This document shows, piece by piece, positions 41,749-51,053 of a DNA stretch of 64,000 nucleotides; the first letter of the stretch is position 1; every line of letters begins with the position of its first letter. Source of the stretch: Microbacterium sp. Bi121 (lineage in GTDB: Bacteria > Actinomycetota > Actinomycetes > Actinomycetales > Microbacteriaceae); contig NZ_CAKKLJ010000001.1 of assembly GCF_918698005.1 (NCBI RefSeq), forward strand, positions 248,001-312,000. The letters run 5' to 3'. Position numbers and translations under genes: made by a program. The notes beneath the pieces were generated by a model. The model worked only from the letters and a program-made list of their open reading frames with translations. It had not been told where the DNA came from and made no database searches.

Positions 41749-43335
41749 ATGGCAACGCTCAGCCCGACTACTCAAGCAATCGAGGATTCCCTCGTGCTTC
41801 AGGGCGAGCTGCTCGACGAGTGGGTCGGCGTCGGCGCCCGGATCGGAGCGCTGGAAGCGGAGCGCGTAGAACTGCTGGCGCGACGCCTGGATCTGCTCGC
41901 GCAGGACCGGTTGGCCGGTGACGAGATGGCGTTCCGGTCGATGTGCGCCGAATACGCCGCGGCCGGGCATCTCTCCCCGTCGACGTTCGCCGCCCACATC
42001 ACCGCAGCGTGGATGCTGGCGCGTACACTCCCCGCGACGTTCGAGGCCCTCCGCGCCGGAACGATCAGCAAGCGTCACGCCGATGTCATCGTGGCCGCAG
42101 CTCCGAAAGTGTCCGGGGATGCCGACGCCGACCGCATCCGGGCGGAGTACGAGGATCGGGTCGTCCCGTTCGCCGAGCGGGAGACCCCGGCCCGCACCCG
42201 GGCTGCAGCGCGCGAGGTCGCCGCAGCCGTCTTCCCCGAGGGCACCGTCGAGCAGCACCGGCGGGCCAGAGGCGACCGCGCCGTGACCGTCAAGCCCGAC
42301 GGCGAAGGGATGGCGGTGCTCATCGCGATCCTCCCCGAAGTCCTCGCCTACGCGATCCACGACCGGCTCACGACAATGGGCAACGAGGTCATCCAGTCAC
42401 GCCCGAAGGGCCAGCGCCGCCCCCGACGCTCCACACTCGAGAAGATCCGCGCCGAACGCGAGACCGCGCTCGCGCAGCAGGAACCCTCCGGCCCTCCCCC
42501 GTCTGACGCCCTCGAAGACGAGCTCCTGCGCAGGTTGGAACGCGAGTTCGACGAGACCCCGCCGTGGGAGGACAGCGGTGACGCGGCCGCCACCGTCGCC
42601 GCGTCCATTCCGCCGACCCACATCGACGACGCCTACATCGACCGCTTCGACCAGTCCTGCCCGACCGGCGATGACGACGACATCACAGCTTTCTACGAGT
42701 CCACGCCGACGCACGACGGGTACGGCCCGCTCGAACACGACACCCGCACCCTCGATCAGCTGCGCGCCGACCTCCTCGCCGACATCCTTCTCACCACAAC
42801 CCCCTCCAGCGTCACGGAGACGTCGCTCGAAGCGATCAAGGCAACCGTGCAAGTCACGATCCCCGCCTCAGCCCTCAGCAGCAGGGAGGACGCAAGCGAC
42901 GACAGCCTCGCGCTCCTCGACGGCCACGGCCCCATGACCACAGACGCCGCCCGGATCCTCGCCGGCCACGCCACCAGTTGGGACCGCGTCTTCGTCGACC
43001 CCCGCGGCATGGTGGTGGAGACGGACAACTACGTCCCGACGGCGGGGATGAAACGATATCTGCGCGCCAGGGATCAGCACTGTCGCTTCCCCGGATGCCG
43101 CGCGCCCGTGCACCGCTGCCAGAACGACCACAACCACGACCACGCCAAAGGCGGACCGACAGCACTGGACAACCTCGCCCTGTTCTGCACCAGCCACCAT
43201 CCGCTCAAGCATCCCGATGTGGATGATCGTGATCGATGGTCCGCGAAACAGCTCGATGACGGCGTCATCCTCTGGACCAGCCCACTCGGACGCACCTACA
43301 CCGACGAGCCTCCGCTGCGCGTGATGTTCGTCTGA
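41749..43335 (+). CDS. DUF222/HNH endonuclease-domain protein (13E12-repeat family)
   Basis: The 528-residue protein has an N-terminal DUF222 region (~1-330) with long helices, an acidic middle part and a C-terminal HNH nuclease domain: RYLRARDQHCRFPGCRAP, then CQNDHNHDHAKGGPT and LFCTSHHPLKH, with zinc-cysteines and the H-N-H residues in order. The family is greatly expanded in actinobacteria (the 13E12 proteins of mycobacteria); its role is unsettled, and DNA processing or mobile-element ancestry have been suggested. The promoter has an SOS-like box, in keeping with DNA-damage control. The AT-rich upstream bases differ from the surrounding sequence. Confidence 0.9.
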   Translation: MATLSPTTQAIEDSLVLQGELLDEWVGVGARIGALEAERVELLARRLDLLAQDRLAGDEMAFRSMCAEYAAAGHLSPSTFAAHITAAWMLARTLPATFEALRAGTISKRHADVIVAAAPKVSGDADADRIRAEYEDRVVPFAERETPARTRAAAREVAAAVFPEGTVEQHRRARGDRAVTVKPDGEGMAVLIAILPEVLAYAIHDRLTTMGNEVIQSRPKGQRRPRRSTLEKIRAERETALAQQEPSGPPPSDALEDELLRRLEREFDETPPWEDSGDAAATVAASIPPTHIDDAYIDRFDQSCPTGDDDDITAFYESTPTHDGYGPLEHDTRTLDQLRADLLADILLTTTPSSVTETSLEAIKATVQVTIPASALSSREDASDDSLALLDGHGPMTTDAARILAGHATSWDRVFVDPRGMVVETDNYVPTAGMKRYLRARDQHCRFPGCRAPVHRCQNDHNHDHAKGGPTALDNLALFCTSHHPLKHPDVDDRDRWSAKQLDDGVILWTSPLGRTYTDEPPLRVMFV

Positions 43336-43361
43336 CTGCACCGTTCGCCTGAAGACACTGA

Positions 43362-43395
43362 GAGGGCGCCCCGCGCCGAAGCACGAGGCGCCCCC
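43362..43395. terminator. Bidirectional hairpin between convergent genes
   Basis: GGGCGCC (43364-43370) and GGCGCCC (43387-43393) pair around a 16-base loop and extend by two more pairs with one mismatch. The hairpin lies between the convergent DUF222/HNH and subtilase genes, so it can end both transcripts. Confidence 0.6.
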
Positions 43396-43402
43396 GTGAC
43401 AG

Positions 43403-46400
43403 CTACTCCGCGTCCACCGAGACGATCGTCCGCACGTCGGAGTCGCCGTACTGCACGACACCGAGGTAGCGCGTACCCGCGGTGAGACCCGACCAGCTGA
43501 GGTCATAACTCGTCTGTTGACCCTGAACCGCAGCCAGCGGGTTCGGGGTCGCCGTGAACGCGCCCTCACTGGACGAACCGACGTTGGCGTAGGTCATGTC
43601 CCACGTCATCGGCGCACTCGTCGAGTACACGTTCGCGACGACGAGATACGTGCCCTGCGCCGGGGTCGGAACAGTGACCTGCTCGTCAGCGGATGCGGTC
43701 GCCGACTGCCACATCTCGTAGTACCGCAGATCATCCGGTGCGACCACGCGGTAGACGGTCAGGTCGAGGTCGCTGCCCTCGTCGTCAGACGAATCGAGAT
43801 CGAAGCGCGACAGCGTCGTGCCCTCCGGCACGTCCACGATCCACGCGACGTCCTTGTTCGCATCGCCCGAGTTCTCATCGCCGGAGTGACCTGGCACCGG
43901 GTGGTCCGGATCGGTGAGCAGCGTGAACGGCGTCAGACCCGACAGGTTCAGCGGCAGTTCGCCGTCGACACCCGGAGTGACCTCGACCGTGGTCGAACCG
44001 TCGACGCCTGTTCCTGCGACCTCGGCCGGAGCATCCGCCGTCACCGGGAAGACCGCGATCGGCGAGCGCACCTCGCCGGCCTCACCGGTCCAGGTGAGCG
44101 AGCCGGTCGCCCACTGCTCGACCGGCGCCGACGCGTTGTCGAACGTGACCGTGTACGTGGCCGTCTCACCCGCTGCGCCGAACGACAGCGTCGACGGCTC
44201 GACCGTGACGTTCACCCCAGGCACATCAGCACTCGCGGTGTACGTGCCTGCAGCAGTGGACGTCACCGTACGGGTGACCGTCTGAGCGCTGGCCAGGGTG
44301 CCGATGGAGATCGATGCCTGGTTGAGATCGCTGCCGTCGATCGGCTCGACGCCGTCGAACTCCGCCAGCCCCTTGCCCTCGAGGAACGCCGCCCAGTCGG
44401 CCACGCCGTTGAGGTACAGCAGACCCGGCTCGAAGAACCTGGTCGGATCGACCTGACCTGCACCCTGCGCGAACGGGTCGGTGTTCTTCGACCCGTCCGC
44501 GTTCACGGTGTCGTACGCGGTGGTCATCATCGCGGACTTCACTTCAGCCGGCGACGCGGTCGGCCGCTCGCCGAGGTACAGCGCGCCGAGACCGGCGATG
44601 TGCGGTGACGCCATCGACGTGCCCGACAGGATGCCGAAGGTCGGCTTGTCCTTGCGAGCGTTGTTGGTCGCGGCGAGGATCGCCACGCCAGGAGCAGCGA
44701 TGTCGGGCTTCATGACGTCGCTGCCGTCGGCGTGCATGGGACCGCGGCTCGAGAAACCCGCGATCTGCGGCACCGGCGTCGTCTCATCAGTCGTGTTCTC
44801 GCCGGTGAGCGTGATCGGTCGATCTGCTCCACCCTGCACATACGCGAGGACGGCCTCGCGGTACGCGGACGACAGGTGCACGGTCGGCACGACGTGGAAG
44901 TCGTTGTCGAGCGAATCGGCTTCGCCCGGCACGTTGACCAGCACCATGCCCGCACCGCCGGCATCCTTCACGACCTGCGACTTCTCCACACGCGCGTTGA
45001 CGCCACGGTCGCAGACCACGATGTGCCCCGAGACTTTCGCGGGGTCGAGCGTTCCCGGCATGCAGAGTCGCGCGTCGACTGCACCTGCGGCCGTCGCGTC
45101 ACCCGCATAGATCGACGGACCGGTGACGGTCTTGCCGAACGGAACCGAGACGGATGCTCCGGCCTGCGCGAACCCGTCGAAGCTGACGGTTCCCTCCCAC
45201 GTCGGGATCGTGGATGCCGCAACCGTCGTGTACCAGGGCGACGCGTGGTCGGCCGTGACGGCATCCGGACCGTCGTTGCCGGCGCTGACGGACACGAAAA
45301 CGCCCGCGGCCGCCGCGTTCAGGAACGCGATGTCGTCCGGCTGCAGAACCGATGTGGCTGCGCCTCCGCCGATCGAGTAGTTGATGACGTCGACGCCGTC
45401 GGCCACGGACTGGTCGATCGCCGCGATCAGGTCGCTCAGCGCGCAGATGTCATCGGTCGTCACGAGCGGGTCGGGCCCGACGTAGCAGGCCTTGTACGCG
45501 GAGATCTTGGCGGCCGGGGCCACCCCGGAGATCGTCCCCAGCTTCACGCCCTCGACCTGCGCCTTGATTCCGAAGACTCCGGCGGCGGTGCTCGCGGTAT
45601 GCGAGCCGTGGCCGTCGCCGTCACGCGGCGAGAGGTAGTCGTACTGGAAGTCGAAACCGGCCGCCGCGGCCCCAGTCGAGAAGTACTGCCCGCCCACGAG
45701 CTTGGTCGTGTAGTCGTGCTTGTCCCAGTCCTGACCGCCGACGATGGCGCTGCGGAACTGCGTTCCGTCCGACTTGTCGAAGTAGACGTAGGAGCCGTCG
45801 CTGTACGGTTCCCCCTTGCTCTTCTTCGGCTTTTTCTTCAGCTTGTCGCCGTCGAACGAGGGATGCTCGGGGGCGATCCCGGTGTCGATCACACCGACCA
45901 CGACGCCCTCGCCGGCCTTCTTCACGCCGCCGGTTGCCTCCCACACGCCGCCCTTGCCGCGCTTGTCGTCGCCGAGCCCGAGGAAGTCGGTCGAGGACTG
46001 CGCATCGGGGTGCCGGATCTCGTCGGGGAACACCCCGAGCACGTCCTTCGACGATCGCAGCGCGTCGACCTGATCGCCGCTGAGGTCGGCGCTGAAGCCG
46101 TTGAGCGTCACCTGGTAGGTGACATCCGGCGTGACGCCCTCGGCCTGAGCGAGCTTGCGCTGCTCGTTCTCCAGGTGCGCGACGTACTTCTGCGAGTCGG
46201 CGGAGTGCGCATCGAGCGGCTTGCCCGGGTTCGGCTTCGTGCGCCGAAGGCCCTTCGTGTCGCCCTCGTAGGTCGCCAGCGGATCGGCCTTCATGACGAC
46301 GATGTAGTGGCCGGGCGTTCCCTCGACGGGTGCGGGATGTGTCACCTCCTCGACGCCTGCGTAGCCTGCGGTTGCCGAAGTCCCGATGACGAGTGCGGCG

Positions 46401-46441
46401 AGTGTGACGCCCACTGTCAACCGGAGGGGTGATCGACCCAT
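43403..46441 (-). CDS. Large secreted subtilisin-like (S8) protease with PA domain
   Basis: The protein has 1012 residues from the ATG at 46441 (GGAG seven bases upstream). A signal peptide (LTVGVTLAALVIGTSATAGY) leads to an inhibitor-I9 propeptide (~40-145). The S8 domain has catalytic Asp in VVGVIDTGIAPEHP (~184), His in DGDGHGSHTAST (~276), oxyanion Asn in SAGNDGPD and Ser in SGTSMASPHIAGL (~609). A PA domain is inserted (~440-540, GHIVVCDRGVNARVEKSQ), and FN3-like/prepeptidase domains end the protein. It is an extracellular nutrient or processing protease of the cucumisin-like layout. It is not a mycosin: it lacks a C-terminal membrane anchor and is far from the T7SS core. Confidence 0.93.
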   Translation of the reverse strand: MGRSPLRLTVGVTLAALVIGTSATAGYAGVEEVTHPAPVEGTPGHYIVVMKADPLATYEGDTKGLRRTKPNPGKPLDAHSADSQKYVAHLENEQRKLAQAEGVTPDVTYQVTLNGFSADLSGDQVDALRSSKDVLGVFPDEIRHPDAQSSTDFLGLGDDKRGKGGVWEATGGVKKAGEGVVVGVIDTGIAPEHPSFDGDKLKKKPKKSKGEPYSDGSYVYFDKSDGTQFRSAIVGGQDWDKHDYTTKLVGGQYFSTGAAAAGFDFQYDYLSPRDGDGHGSHTASTAAGVFGIKAQVEGVKLGTISGVAPAAKISAYKACYVGPDPLVTTDDICALSDLIAAIDQSVADGVDVINYSIGGGAATSVLQPDDIAFLNAAAAGVFVSVSAGNDGPDAVTADHASPWYTTVAASTIPTWEGTVSFDGFAQAGASVSVPFGKTVTGPSIYAGDATAAGAVDARLCMPGTLDPAKVSGHIVVCDRGVNARVEKSQVVKDAGGAGMVLVNVPGEADSLDNDFHVVPTVHLSSAYREAVLAYVQGGADRPITLTGENTTDETTPVPQIAGFSSRGPMHADGSDVMKPDIAAPGVAILAATNNARKDKPTFGILSGTSMASPHIAGLGALYLGERPTASPAEVKSAMMTTAYDTVNADGSKNTDPFAQGAGQVDPTRFFEPGLLYLNGVADWAAFLEGKGLAEFDGVEPIDGSDLNQASISIGTLASAQTVTRTVTSTAAGTYTASADVPGVNVTVEPSTLSFGAAGETATYTVTFDNASAPVEQWATGSLTWTGEAGEVRSPIAVFPVTADAPAEVAGTGVDGSTTVEVTPGVDGELPLNLSGLTPFTLLTDPDHPVPGHSGDENSGDANKDVAWIVDVPEGTTLSRFDLDSSDDEGSDLDLTVYRVVAPDDLRYYEMWQSATASADEQVTVPTPAQGTYLVVANVYSTSAPMTWDMTYANVGSSSEGAFTATPNPLAAVQGQQTSYDLSWSGLTAGTRYLGVVQYGDSDVRTIVSVDAE

Positions 46442-46576
46442 GTATCTGCTCCGATGATCGTGCACGGCCTCGTTGCCGCGCCGTCGCTCAACCTAACGCC
46501 GGATCGCACAGGGGCACCATTGGCCGTTCCGCCAGAGGAGATCCGACCTATGGCCGGTCGATCCGCTCCTGATCGA

Positions 46577-46936
46577 TCAATTGGTGCGGGACGGATCGAC
46601 GAAACCCCCGCTGTGCACCAGGCGCACTTCGACGCCACCGGATCCGCGAATCGCCGGGTTGATGCCGGCGATGGCGAGCGCGGCATCCCAGCCTTCCGCC
46701 TCGATGATGTAGACACCCGCGACGACCTGCGCGCTGTCGACGAACGTCCCCTCCGCGACCCCGTCGGCCCTGATCGAGCGGGCCAGGTCTCGAGGCGTGA
46801 AAGCCCAAGCGGCGGTCATCACGCCGGCGGCGGAGAGCTCATCGCCGTGTCCGTTGGGCTCGGCCAGATCCTCGTCCGTGGCGTCCAGCGCGTGGGCGGA
46901 GTCGTCGGAGTAGATCAGGACTGCATACTGCGGCAT
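46577..46936 (-). CDS. YCII-related (YciI family) protein
   Basis: This is a 119-residue protein beginning MPQYAVLIYSDD; an ATG at 46948 would add four residues. It has the ferredoxin-like YCII pattern: a first strand with LIY, then GVMTAAWAF, a VVAGVYIIEAEGWDAAL strand-helix, and a final EVRLVHSGG strand, matching DGPF/YciI proteins annotated near ECF sigma factors. The role is unknown; related proteins have been proposed as dehydrochlorinase-like enzymes or regulators. A -10-like TAGGCT lies just upstream (minus strand 46972-46967). Confidence 0.85.
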   Translation of the reverse strand: MPQYAVLIYSDDSAHALDATDEDLAEPNGHGDELSAAGVMTAAWAFTPRDLARSIRADGVAEGTFVDSAQVVAGVYIIEAEGWDAALAIAGINPAIRGSGGVEVRLVHSGGFVDPSRTN

Positions 46937-46969
46937 CGGAGCATCCATTCGGTCGATCGGGATCAGAGC

Positions 46970-48427
46970 CTATACCCGCTCCGGAGTGTGCAGCCGGGCG
47001 AGATAGCGGTCGACGCGCGTCGGCGTGCCGCGGGTGTCGAGCAGCGAGACGCCGATCGTCGTGGCGGTCGCGAGCGGGATCGTCCACGCCGCCGGCTGGG
47101 CGAGGAACGGAGCCGCGAGACCCACCCCGTCGACGGCCGCGTACACGATCAACGACAGCGTGCAGGCGACCCCGCCGGTCACCATCCCGGCGACCGCCCC
47201 TCGGGCCGTGAGTCCTGCCCACCACACCCCGAGCAGGACGACGGGAGAGAGCATGGATGCCGCGAACACGAACACCATGCCGACGCTCGAGCCGAGCCCG
47301 GCGGGCGTCGTGAGCAGCGCGACAGCGAGCGGCACCGCCGCGCACAGCACAGCGGAGAGGCGGAACGAGCGCACCGATCCGGAGAAGACGTCCTGACTGA
47401 CGACGCCTGCCAGCGACACGATGAGCCCGGCCGACGTGGCCAGGAACGCGGCGAACGCACCGGAGACGACCAGCGCGGTGAGCAGTTCGCCGAACAGCCC
47501 GGGGAACACGCGCGACGGCAGCACCAGCGCCGCAGTGTCGGCGACAGCGGGATCGGCGAGGTCAGGTGCGACGATGCGCGAGACCAGGCCCATCCCGCTC
47601 GATACCGCGTAGAAGGCGCTCACCATGACGATCACGAGCACCGTCGTCTGCCGGGCGGAGACGCCGGTCGGGCTGGTGTAGAACCGCACGAGCACGTGCG
47701 GCAGCCCCATGGTCCCGAGCAGCAGCGCGAGCATGAGCGACACCGTTTCGTACAGTCCGAAGCCGGCGGGCCCCGCCTCGGCGGGGAAGATCGTCACAGG
47801 GTCGATGTCGTGCGGCCCGCCGGTGAGTGCGAACACGATGCAGACGAGCGGTACGAGCAGCGCGAACAGCTTCAGCCAGTACTGGAACGCCTGCACGTAG
47901 GTGATCGCCCGCATGCCTCCGGCGGCGACCGACCCGGCGACGAGAACGGCGATCGCGACCTCGCCGACCCACGGCGGGAACCCGGCGACGACGGTCAGCG
48001 TGAGGCCGGCGCCGTGCAGTTGCGGCACGATGTACAGCCAGCCGATCACGAGCACCGCCAGACTCGTGATCCGCCGCGCACGCACCGACTCCAGTCGCGC
48101 CTCGATGAAGTCGGGGATCGTGTACGCGCCGCTGCGCCGGAGCGGCGCCGCCACGAACACGAGCACGAGCAGATAGCCCGCGGCGTATCCGATCGGGAAC
48201 CAGAACCCTCGAGCGCCCTCGAGCAGCACGAGCCCGGAGAGACCGAGGAACGTGCCGGCCGACAGGTACTCGCCGCTGATCGCCGACGCGTTCCACACCG
48301 GACGCACGGTGCGGGAGGCCACGAAGAAGTCGCCGGTGGTGCGTGAGACCCGCAGTCCGTAGACGCCGATGAGAAGCGTCGCGACGATCACGAGCGCGAT
48401 GCCGACCAGATCGAAGACCGGGTTCAT
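46970..48427 (-). CDS. Sodium:solute symporter (ActP-like, SSS family)
   Basis: The protein has 485 residues from the ATG at 48427 (overlapping the upstream gene by four bases). About 13 membrane spans are visible, with SSS landmarks: GDFFVASRTVRPVWNASAIS (unwound TM1 Na+ site), YLSAGTFLGLSGL, and GLPHVLVRFYTSPTG. It resembles monocarboxylate/acetate symporters of the ActP group and takes up a small organic acid with sodium. It is the last gene of a six-gene unit with CstA, YbdD and a LytS/LytTR pair, pointing to pyruvate, acetate or a similar substrate. Confidence 0.9.
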   Translation of the reverse strand: MNPVFDLVGIALVIVATLLIGVYGLRVSRTTGDFFVASRTVRPVWNASAISGEYLSAGTFLGLSGLVLLEGARGFWFPIGYAAGYLLVLVFVAAPLRRSGAYTIPDFIEARLESVRARRITSLAVLVIGWLYIVPQLHGAGLTLTVVAGFPPWVGEVAIAVLVAGSVAAGGMRAITYVQAFQYWLKLFALLVPLVCIVFALTGGPHDIDPVTIFPAEAGPAGFGLYETVSLMLALLLGTMGLPHVLVRFYTSPTGVSARQTTVLVIVMVSAFYAVSSGMGLVSRIVAPDLADPAVADTAALVLPSRVFPGLFGELLTALVVSGAFAAFLATSAGLIVSLAGVVSQDVFSGSVRSFRLSAVLCAAVPLAVALLTTPAGLGSSVGMVFVFAASMLSPVVLLGVWWAGLTARGAVAGMVTGGVACTLSLIVYAAVDGVGLAAPFLAQPAAWTIPLATATTIGVSLLDTRGTPTRVDRYLARLHTPERV

Positions 48428-48846
48428 CCGCGCTCCTCGAGGGCTCGGTACCGGCGCTCGTTGCGGGCCGCCCCGCGCACGTAGAGCAGCGCGAAGCCCA
48501 CGATCACCGGGTAGAACGCGAACGCATGCAGGATCCACGACAGTGGAAGCCCGGCGATCACGACCTGGTCGATCTCGGGGATCAGTGAGATCACCAGGGT
48601 CAGCGTCGCGGCGATCACGATGAATCCGGCGACGGTGCCGAGCGCGAGCCGGAGCTGACTGCGACGCAGGGCGCGCGCGTAGACGGCATCCGCGTCATCG
48701 ACCGGTGAGCCGGGCAGCGCGATGCCTCTGGTCGCCCCCGCACCGCTCGATCCCTGGCCCGGACGAAGCGTCACGGAGCGGGTCGTCGGCGCCCCGGTCA
48801 CGCGCACGCGCCGGGGTGGATTCTGCCCTGGCGGATGCTGGGTCAC
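48424..48846 (-). CDS. DUF485-like small membrane partner of the SSS symporter
   Basis: The 140-residue protein starts at the GTG at 48846, which overlaps the regulator gene (GTGA). The N-terminal ~65 residues are a Pro/Arg-rich cytosolic tail. Two membrane spans follow (LALGTVAGFIVIAATLTLVI and FAFYPVIVGFALLYV), ending in RYRALEERG. This is the arrangement of DUF485/YjcH proteins encoded beside ActP-type symporters. It most likely assists that symporter, whose gene overlaps it by four bases. Confidence 0.82.
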   Translation of the reverse strand: MTQHPPGQNPPRRVRVTGAPTTRSVTLRPGQGSSGAGATRGIALPGSPVDDADAVYARALRRSQLRLALGTVAGFIVIAATLTLVISLIPEIDQVVIAGLPLSWILHAFAFYPVIVGFALLYVRGAARNERRYRALEERG

Positions 48847-49562
48847 CGTGCGCTCTCCCGGCGCACGAGCGCCTCCCGAACAGCGGGCAGCAGGCGGCGG
48901 CTCACCGGCAGCACGACCGCGCCGACCGTGACCGACGGCTCGCTGCCGGACAGCTTGGCCTCGCCGATGGCGGCCGCCGCGGCGAGGTACGAGCGGTGCA
49001 CGCGCACGAACCCGGCATCCGCCCACCGCAGTTCGAGCTCCGAGATCGGGATTCGCACCAGGTGGCCGATCGCGTCACCCGTGTGCAGCCGCGAGTAGTC
49101 GCCCTGCGCCTGCACCCACTGCACCTCGCTCCGCCGAACGAAACGCACACTCGACCCGACCGTGACCGAGAGCACTTCGTCCTCGGTATCCGTCGCCGCT
49201 CCGCCGAGCTCGACGACGCGGTCGATGGCACGGCGGAGTCGGTCGGTGCGCACGGGTTTGAGCAGGTAGTCGGCTGCGCGCAGCTCGAAGGCGTCGACCG
49301 CACGCGCGTCGTCTGCGGTGACGAACACGACGGCCGGCGGCTCCGCGAGCCCCGTCAGCGCACGCGCGAGCTCCATGCCGCCGAGCCCCGGCATGTGGAT
49401 GTCGAGGAAGGCGATCGCGACGGCGCGCTCGGTGAGCGCGCGCAGCGCCTGAGCGCCGGAGCCCGCCAGGACGATCTCGCCGATGCGCGCGTCACGGCGC
49501 AGCAGGTGTGCGAGCTCGTCGCGCGCCGGCTGCTCGTCATCCGCCACCAGGACGTCGATCAT
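48843..49562 (-). CDS. LytTR-family response regulator
   Basis: The protein has 239 residues. The receiver domain (~1-120) has the acidic pair in VLVADDE, phospho-acceptor Asp in AFLDIHMPGLGG (~54) and Lys in YLLKPV. The LytTR DNA-binding domain (~130-235) shows SEVQWVQAQGDYSRLHT and FVRVHRSYLAA. LytTR regulators bind direct repeats about 21 bases apart. Such a repeat (53431-53462) lies upstream of cstA at the head of this operon, so autoregulation plus cstA activation, as in E. coli BtsR/btsT, is likely. Confidence 0.92.
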   Translation of the reverse strand: MIDVLVADDEQPARDELAHLLRRDARIGEIVLAGSGAQALRALTERAVAIAFLDIHMPGLGGMELARALTGLAEPPAVVFVTADDARAVDAFELRAADYLLKPVRTDRLRRAIDRVVELGGAATDTEDEVLSVTVGSSVRFVRRSEVQWVQAQGDYSRLHTGDAIGHLVRIPISELELRWADAGFVRVHRSYLAAAAAIGEAKLSGSEPSVTVGAVVLPVSRRLLPAVREALVRRESAR

Positions 49563-49582
49563 CGCACCCTTCCTCAGATGTG

Positions 49583-50764
49583 TCAGCCCCGTTGCGGATC
49601 GTGCAACGGCTGCGACTTCGGGATCCGCATCCGCACCAGGGTACCGGCGCCGGTGTTCGTCTCCACGACCAGTCCGCCATCGCTTCCGTACAGCTGACGC
49701 AACCGGGTGTCGACGTTGCGCAGCCCCACGTGCGCGCCGTCGACCGCCGAGGTCAGCAGCGTGCGCAGGATCTCAGGGTCCATGCCGACGCCGTCGTCCT
49801 CGATCGTGATCTCGGTGTGCGTGCCGTCATCGGCCGAATCGATCCTGATCGTTCCGCCGCGCTCCCCCGGCTCGAGACCGTGCCGCACCGCGTTCTCGAC
49901 CAGCGGCTGCACGGACAGGAAGGGGATGACGGTCGCAAGCGTCTCCGGCGCGATCCGCAGAGTCACCTCGAGCCGGTCGCCGAACCGCGCGCGCTCGAGG
50001 GTCAGATACGCATGGATGCTCTGCAGCTCCTCCGCAAGCGTCGTGAAATCGCCCTGCCGGCGGAAGGAGTAGCGGGTGAAGTCCGCGAACTCGAGAACGA
50101 GGTCGCGCGCGCGTTCGGGGTCGGCGTGGATGAACGACGCGATCGCCGTGAGCGCGTTGTAGATGAAGTGCGGCGAGATCTGCGCGCGCAACGACCGCAG
50201 TTCGGCCTCGGCGAGGGCCGTACGCGAAGCATCCAGCTCTCCGAGCTCGACCTGCGCAGCGCACCAGTCGGCGACCTCGCCGGCAGCGCGGACGAGCGCG
50301 GCGCGCACCGGCGCGGCGAACGCGACGACCACCCCGGCGACCTGGCCGTCGACGACGATCGGAGCGCCGACCGCCTCCAGCTCCTCGCCGTCGGGGTGCG
50401 GGAAGACCTGCCGCCGCCCCGATTCGCGGATCAGCCCGGCGATGCGCACGGCGGATGCCTCCAGCCCGTCGGCCGCCCCGTCGATCGCGACGGTGTCTCC
50501 GTCACCGACGATCGCGACGGCCGCGCTGCCGAGCAGAGCCCGGAAGTGCCGAGCGGCGCGGACGACGTCGGGACTGCTCAGCCCGCCCCGAAGATCTCGC
50601 GCGGCGAGGCTCGCGTGGTGCATGACCTCGTAGGACGCGTGCTCGGCCGCGCTCCCGAGGTCTGCCGAACCGCGCGCGAGCCTGCGCGCGAGGAGCAGCA
50701 GCACTGTGACGGCGATCCCGCCGAGCACGCCCAGGACTGCGGCGAGCACGACGGGATCGGTCAT
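49583..50764 (-). CDS. LytS-type sensor histidine kinase
   Basis: The protein has 393 residues. One N-terminal span (VVLAAVLGVLGGIAVTVLLLL), a GAF-like middle (~75-165), then a LytS-type kinase: ISPHFIYNALTAIASF with the phosphorylated His, YSFRRQGDF, and an ATPase lid with ENAVRHGLEPGE and EDDGVGMD. Unlike BtsS it lacks the multi-span 5TM sensor, so the signal is probably cytosolic, sensed by the GAF-like part. It precedes its LytTR partner by 20 bases and follows the cstA-ybdD pair. Confidence 0.9.
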   Translation of the reverse strand: MTDPVVLAAVLGVLGGIAVTVLLLLARRLARGSADLGSAAEHASYEVMHHASLAARDLRGGLSSPDVVRAARHFRALLGSAAVAIVGDGDTVAIDGAADGLEASAVRIAGLIRESGRRQVFPHPDGEELEAVGAPIVVDGQVAGVVVAFAAPVRAALVRAAGEVADWCAAQVELGELDASRTALAEAELRSLRAQISPHFIYNALTAIASFIHADPERARDLVLEFADFTRYSFRRQGDFTTLAEELQSIHAYLTLERARFGDRLEVTLRIAPETLATVIPFLSVQPLVENAVRHGLEPGERGGTIRIDSADDGTHTEITIEDDGVGMDPEILRTLLTSAVDGAHVGLRNVDTRLRQLYGSDGGLVVETNTGAGTLVRMRIPKSQPLHDPQRG

Positions 50765-50802
50765 GCAGTCAGCCTAGAAGACACCCTCAACAGCACGTAT
50801 TC

Positions 50803-51039
50803 TCAACAGCAACGCGCGCCAGGATTGCGGTCCTGCTCGTCCATGCGGTCCCGCCAGAACTGACGCTCCGTCATGGGTTCCTCGTCCGGATGCCGGCGCC
50901 GGTGGTGCGCGAGGTAGGTCTCATAGGCGCTGTCGCCCATGAGGTTGCGCATGTACCAGCGGATGCCGCGGCCGGCCCTGGCCACCCACGCGGCGAGCGC
51001 GCGGAGCGGGTCGGTCACGGCATCCGTCTGATTCGTCAT
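50803..51039 (-). CDS. YbdD/YjiX-family small protein (DUF466)
   Basis: This 78-residue protein starts at the ATG at 51039; the longer open frame is a shadow of cstA. It has the family core WYMRNLMGDSAYETYLAHHRR and the ending MTERQFWRDRMDEQDRNPGARCC, close to E. coli YbdD/YjiX (RCC C-terminus). These proteins are always encoded after cstA-type transporters and are thought to help them. It is 14 bases downstream of cstA here. Confidence 0.93.
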   Translation of the reverse strand: MTNQTDAVTDPLRALAAWVARAGRGIRWYMRNLMGDSAYETYLAHHRRRHPDEEPMTERQFWRDRMDEQDRNPGARCC

Positions 51040-51053
51040 GACAGGCGATCCGC

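Noticed and set aside
43403..46441. Subtilase as the mycosin (MycP) of the T7SS
   Set aside because: It is about twice mycosin length, has a PA insert and C-terminal secreted domains, no C-terminal span, and lies about 9 kb from the island.
46454..48346. 630-codon plus-strand open frame opposite the YciI and SSS symporter genes
   Set aside because: It is a low-complexity Arg/His/Glu/Gly product and antisense to a membrane transporter with clear spans.
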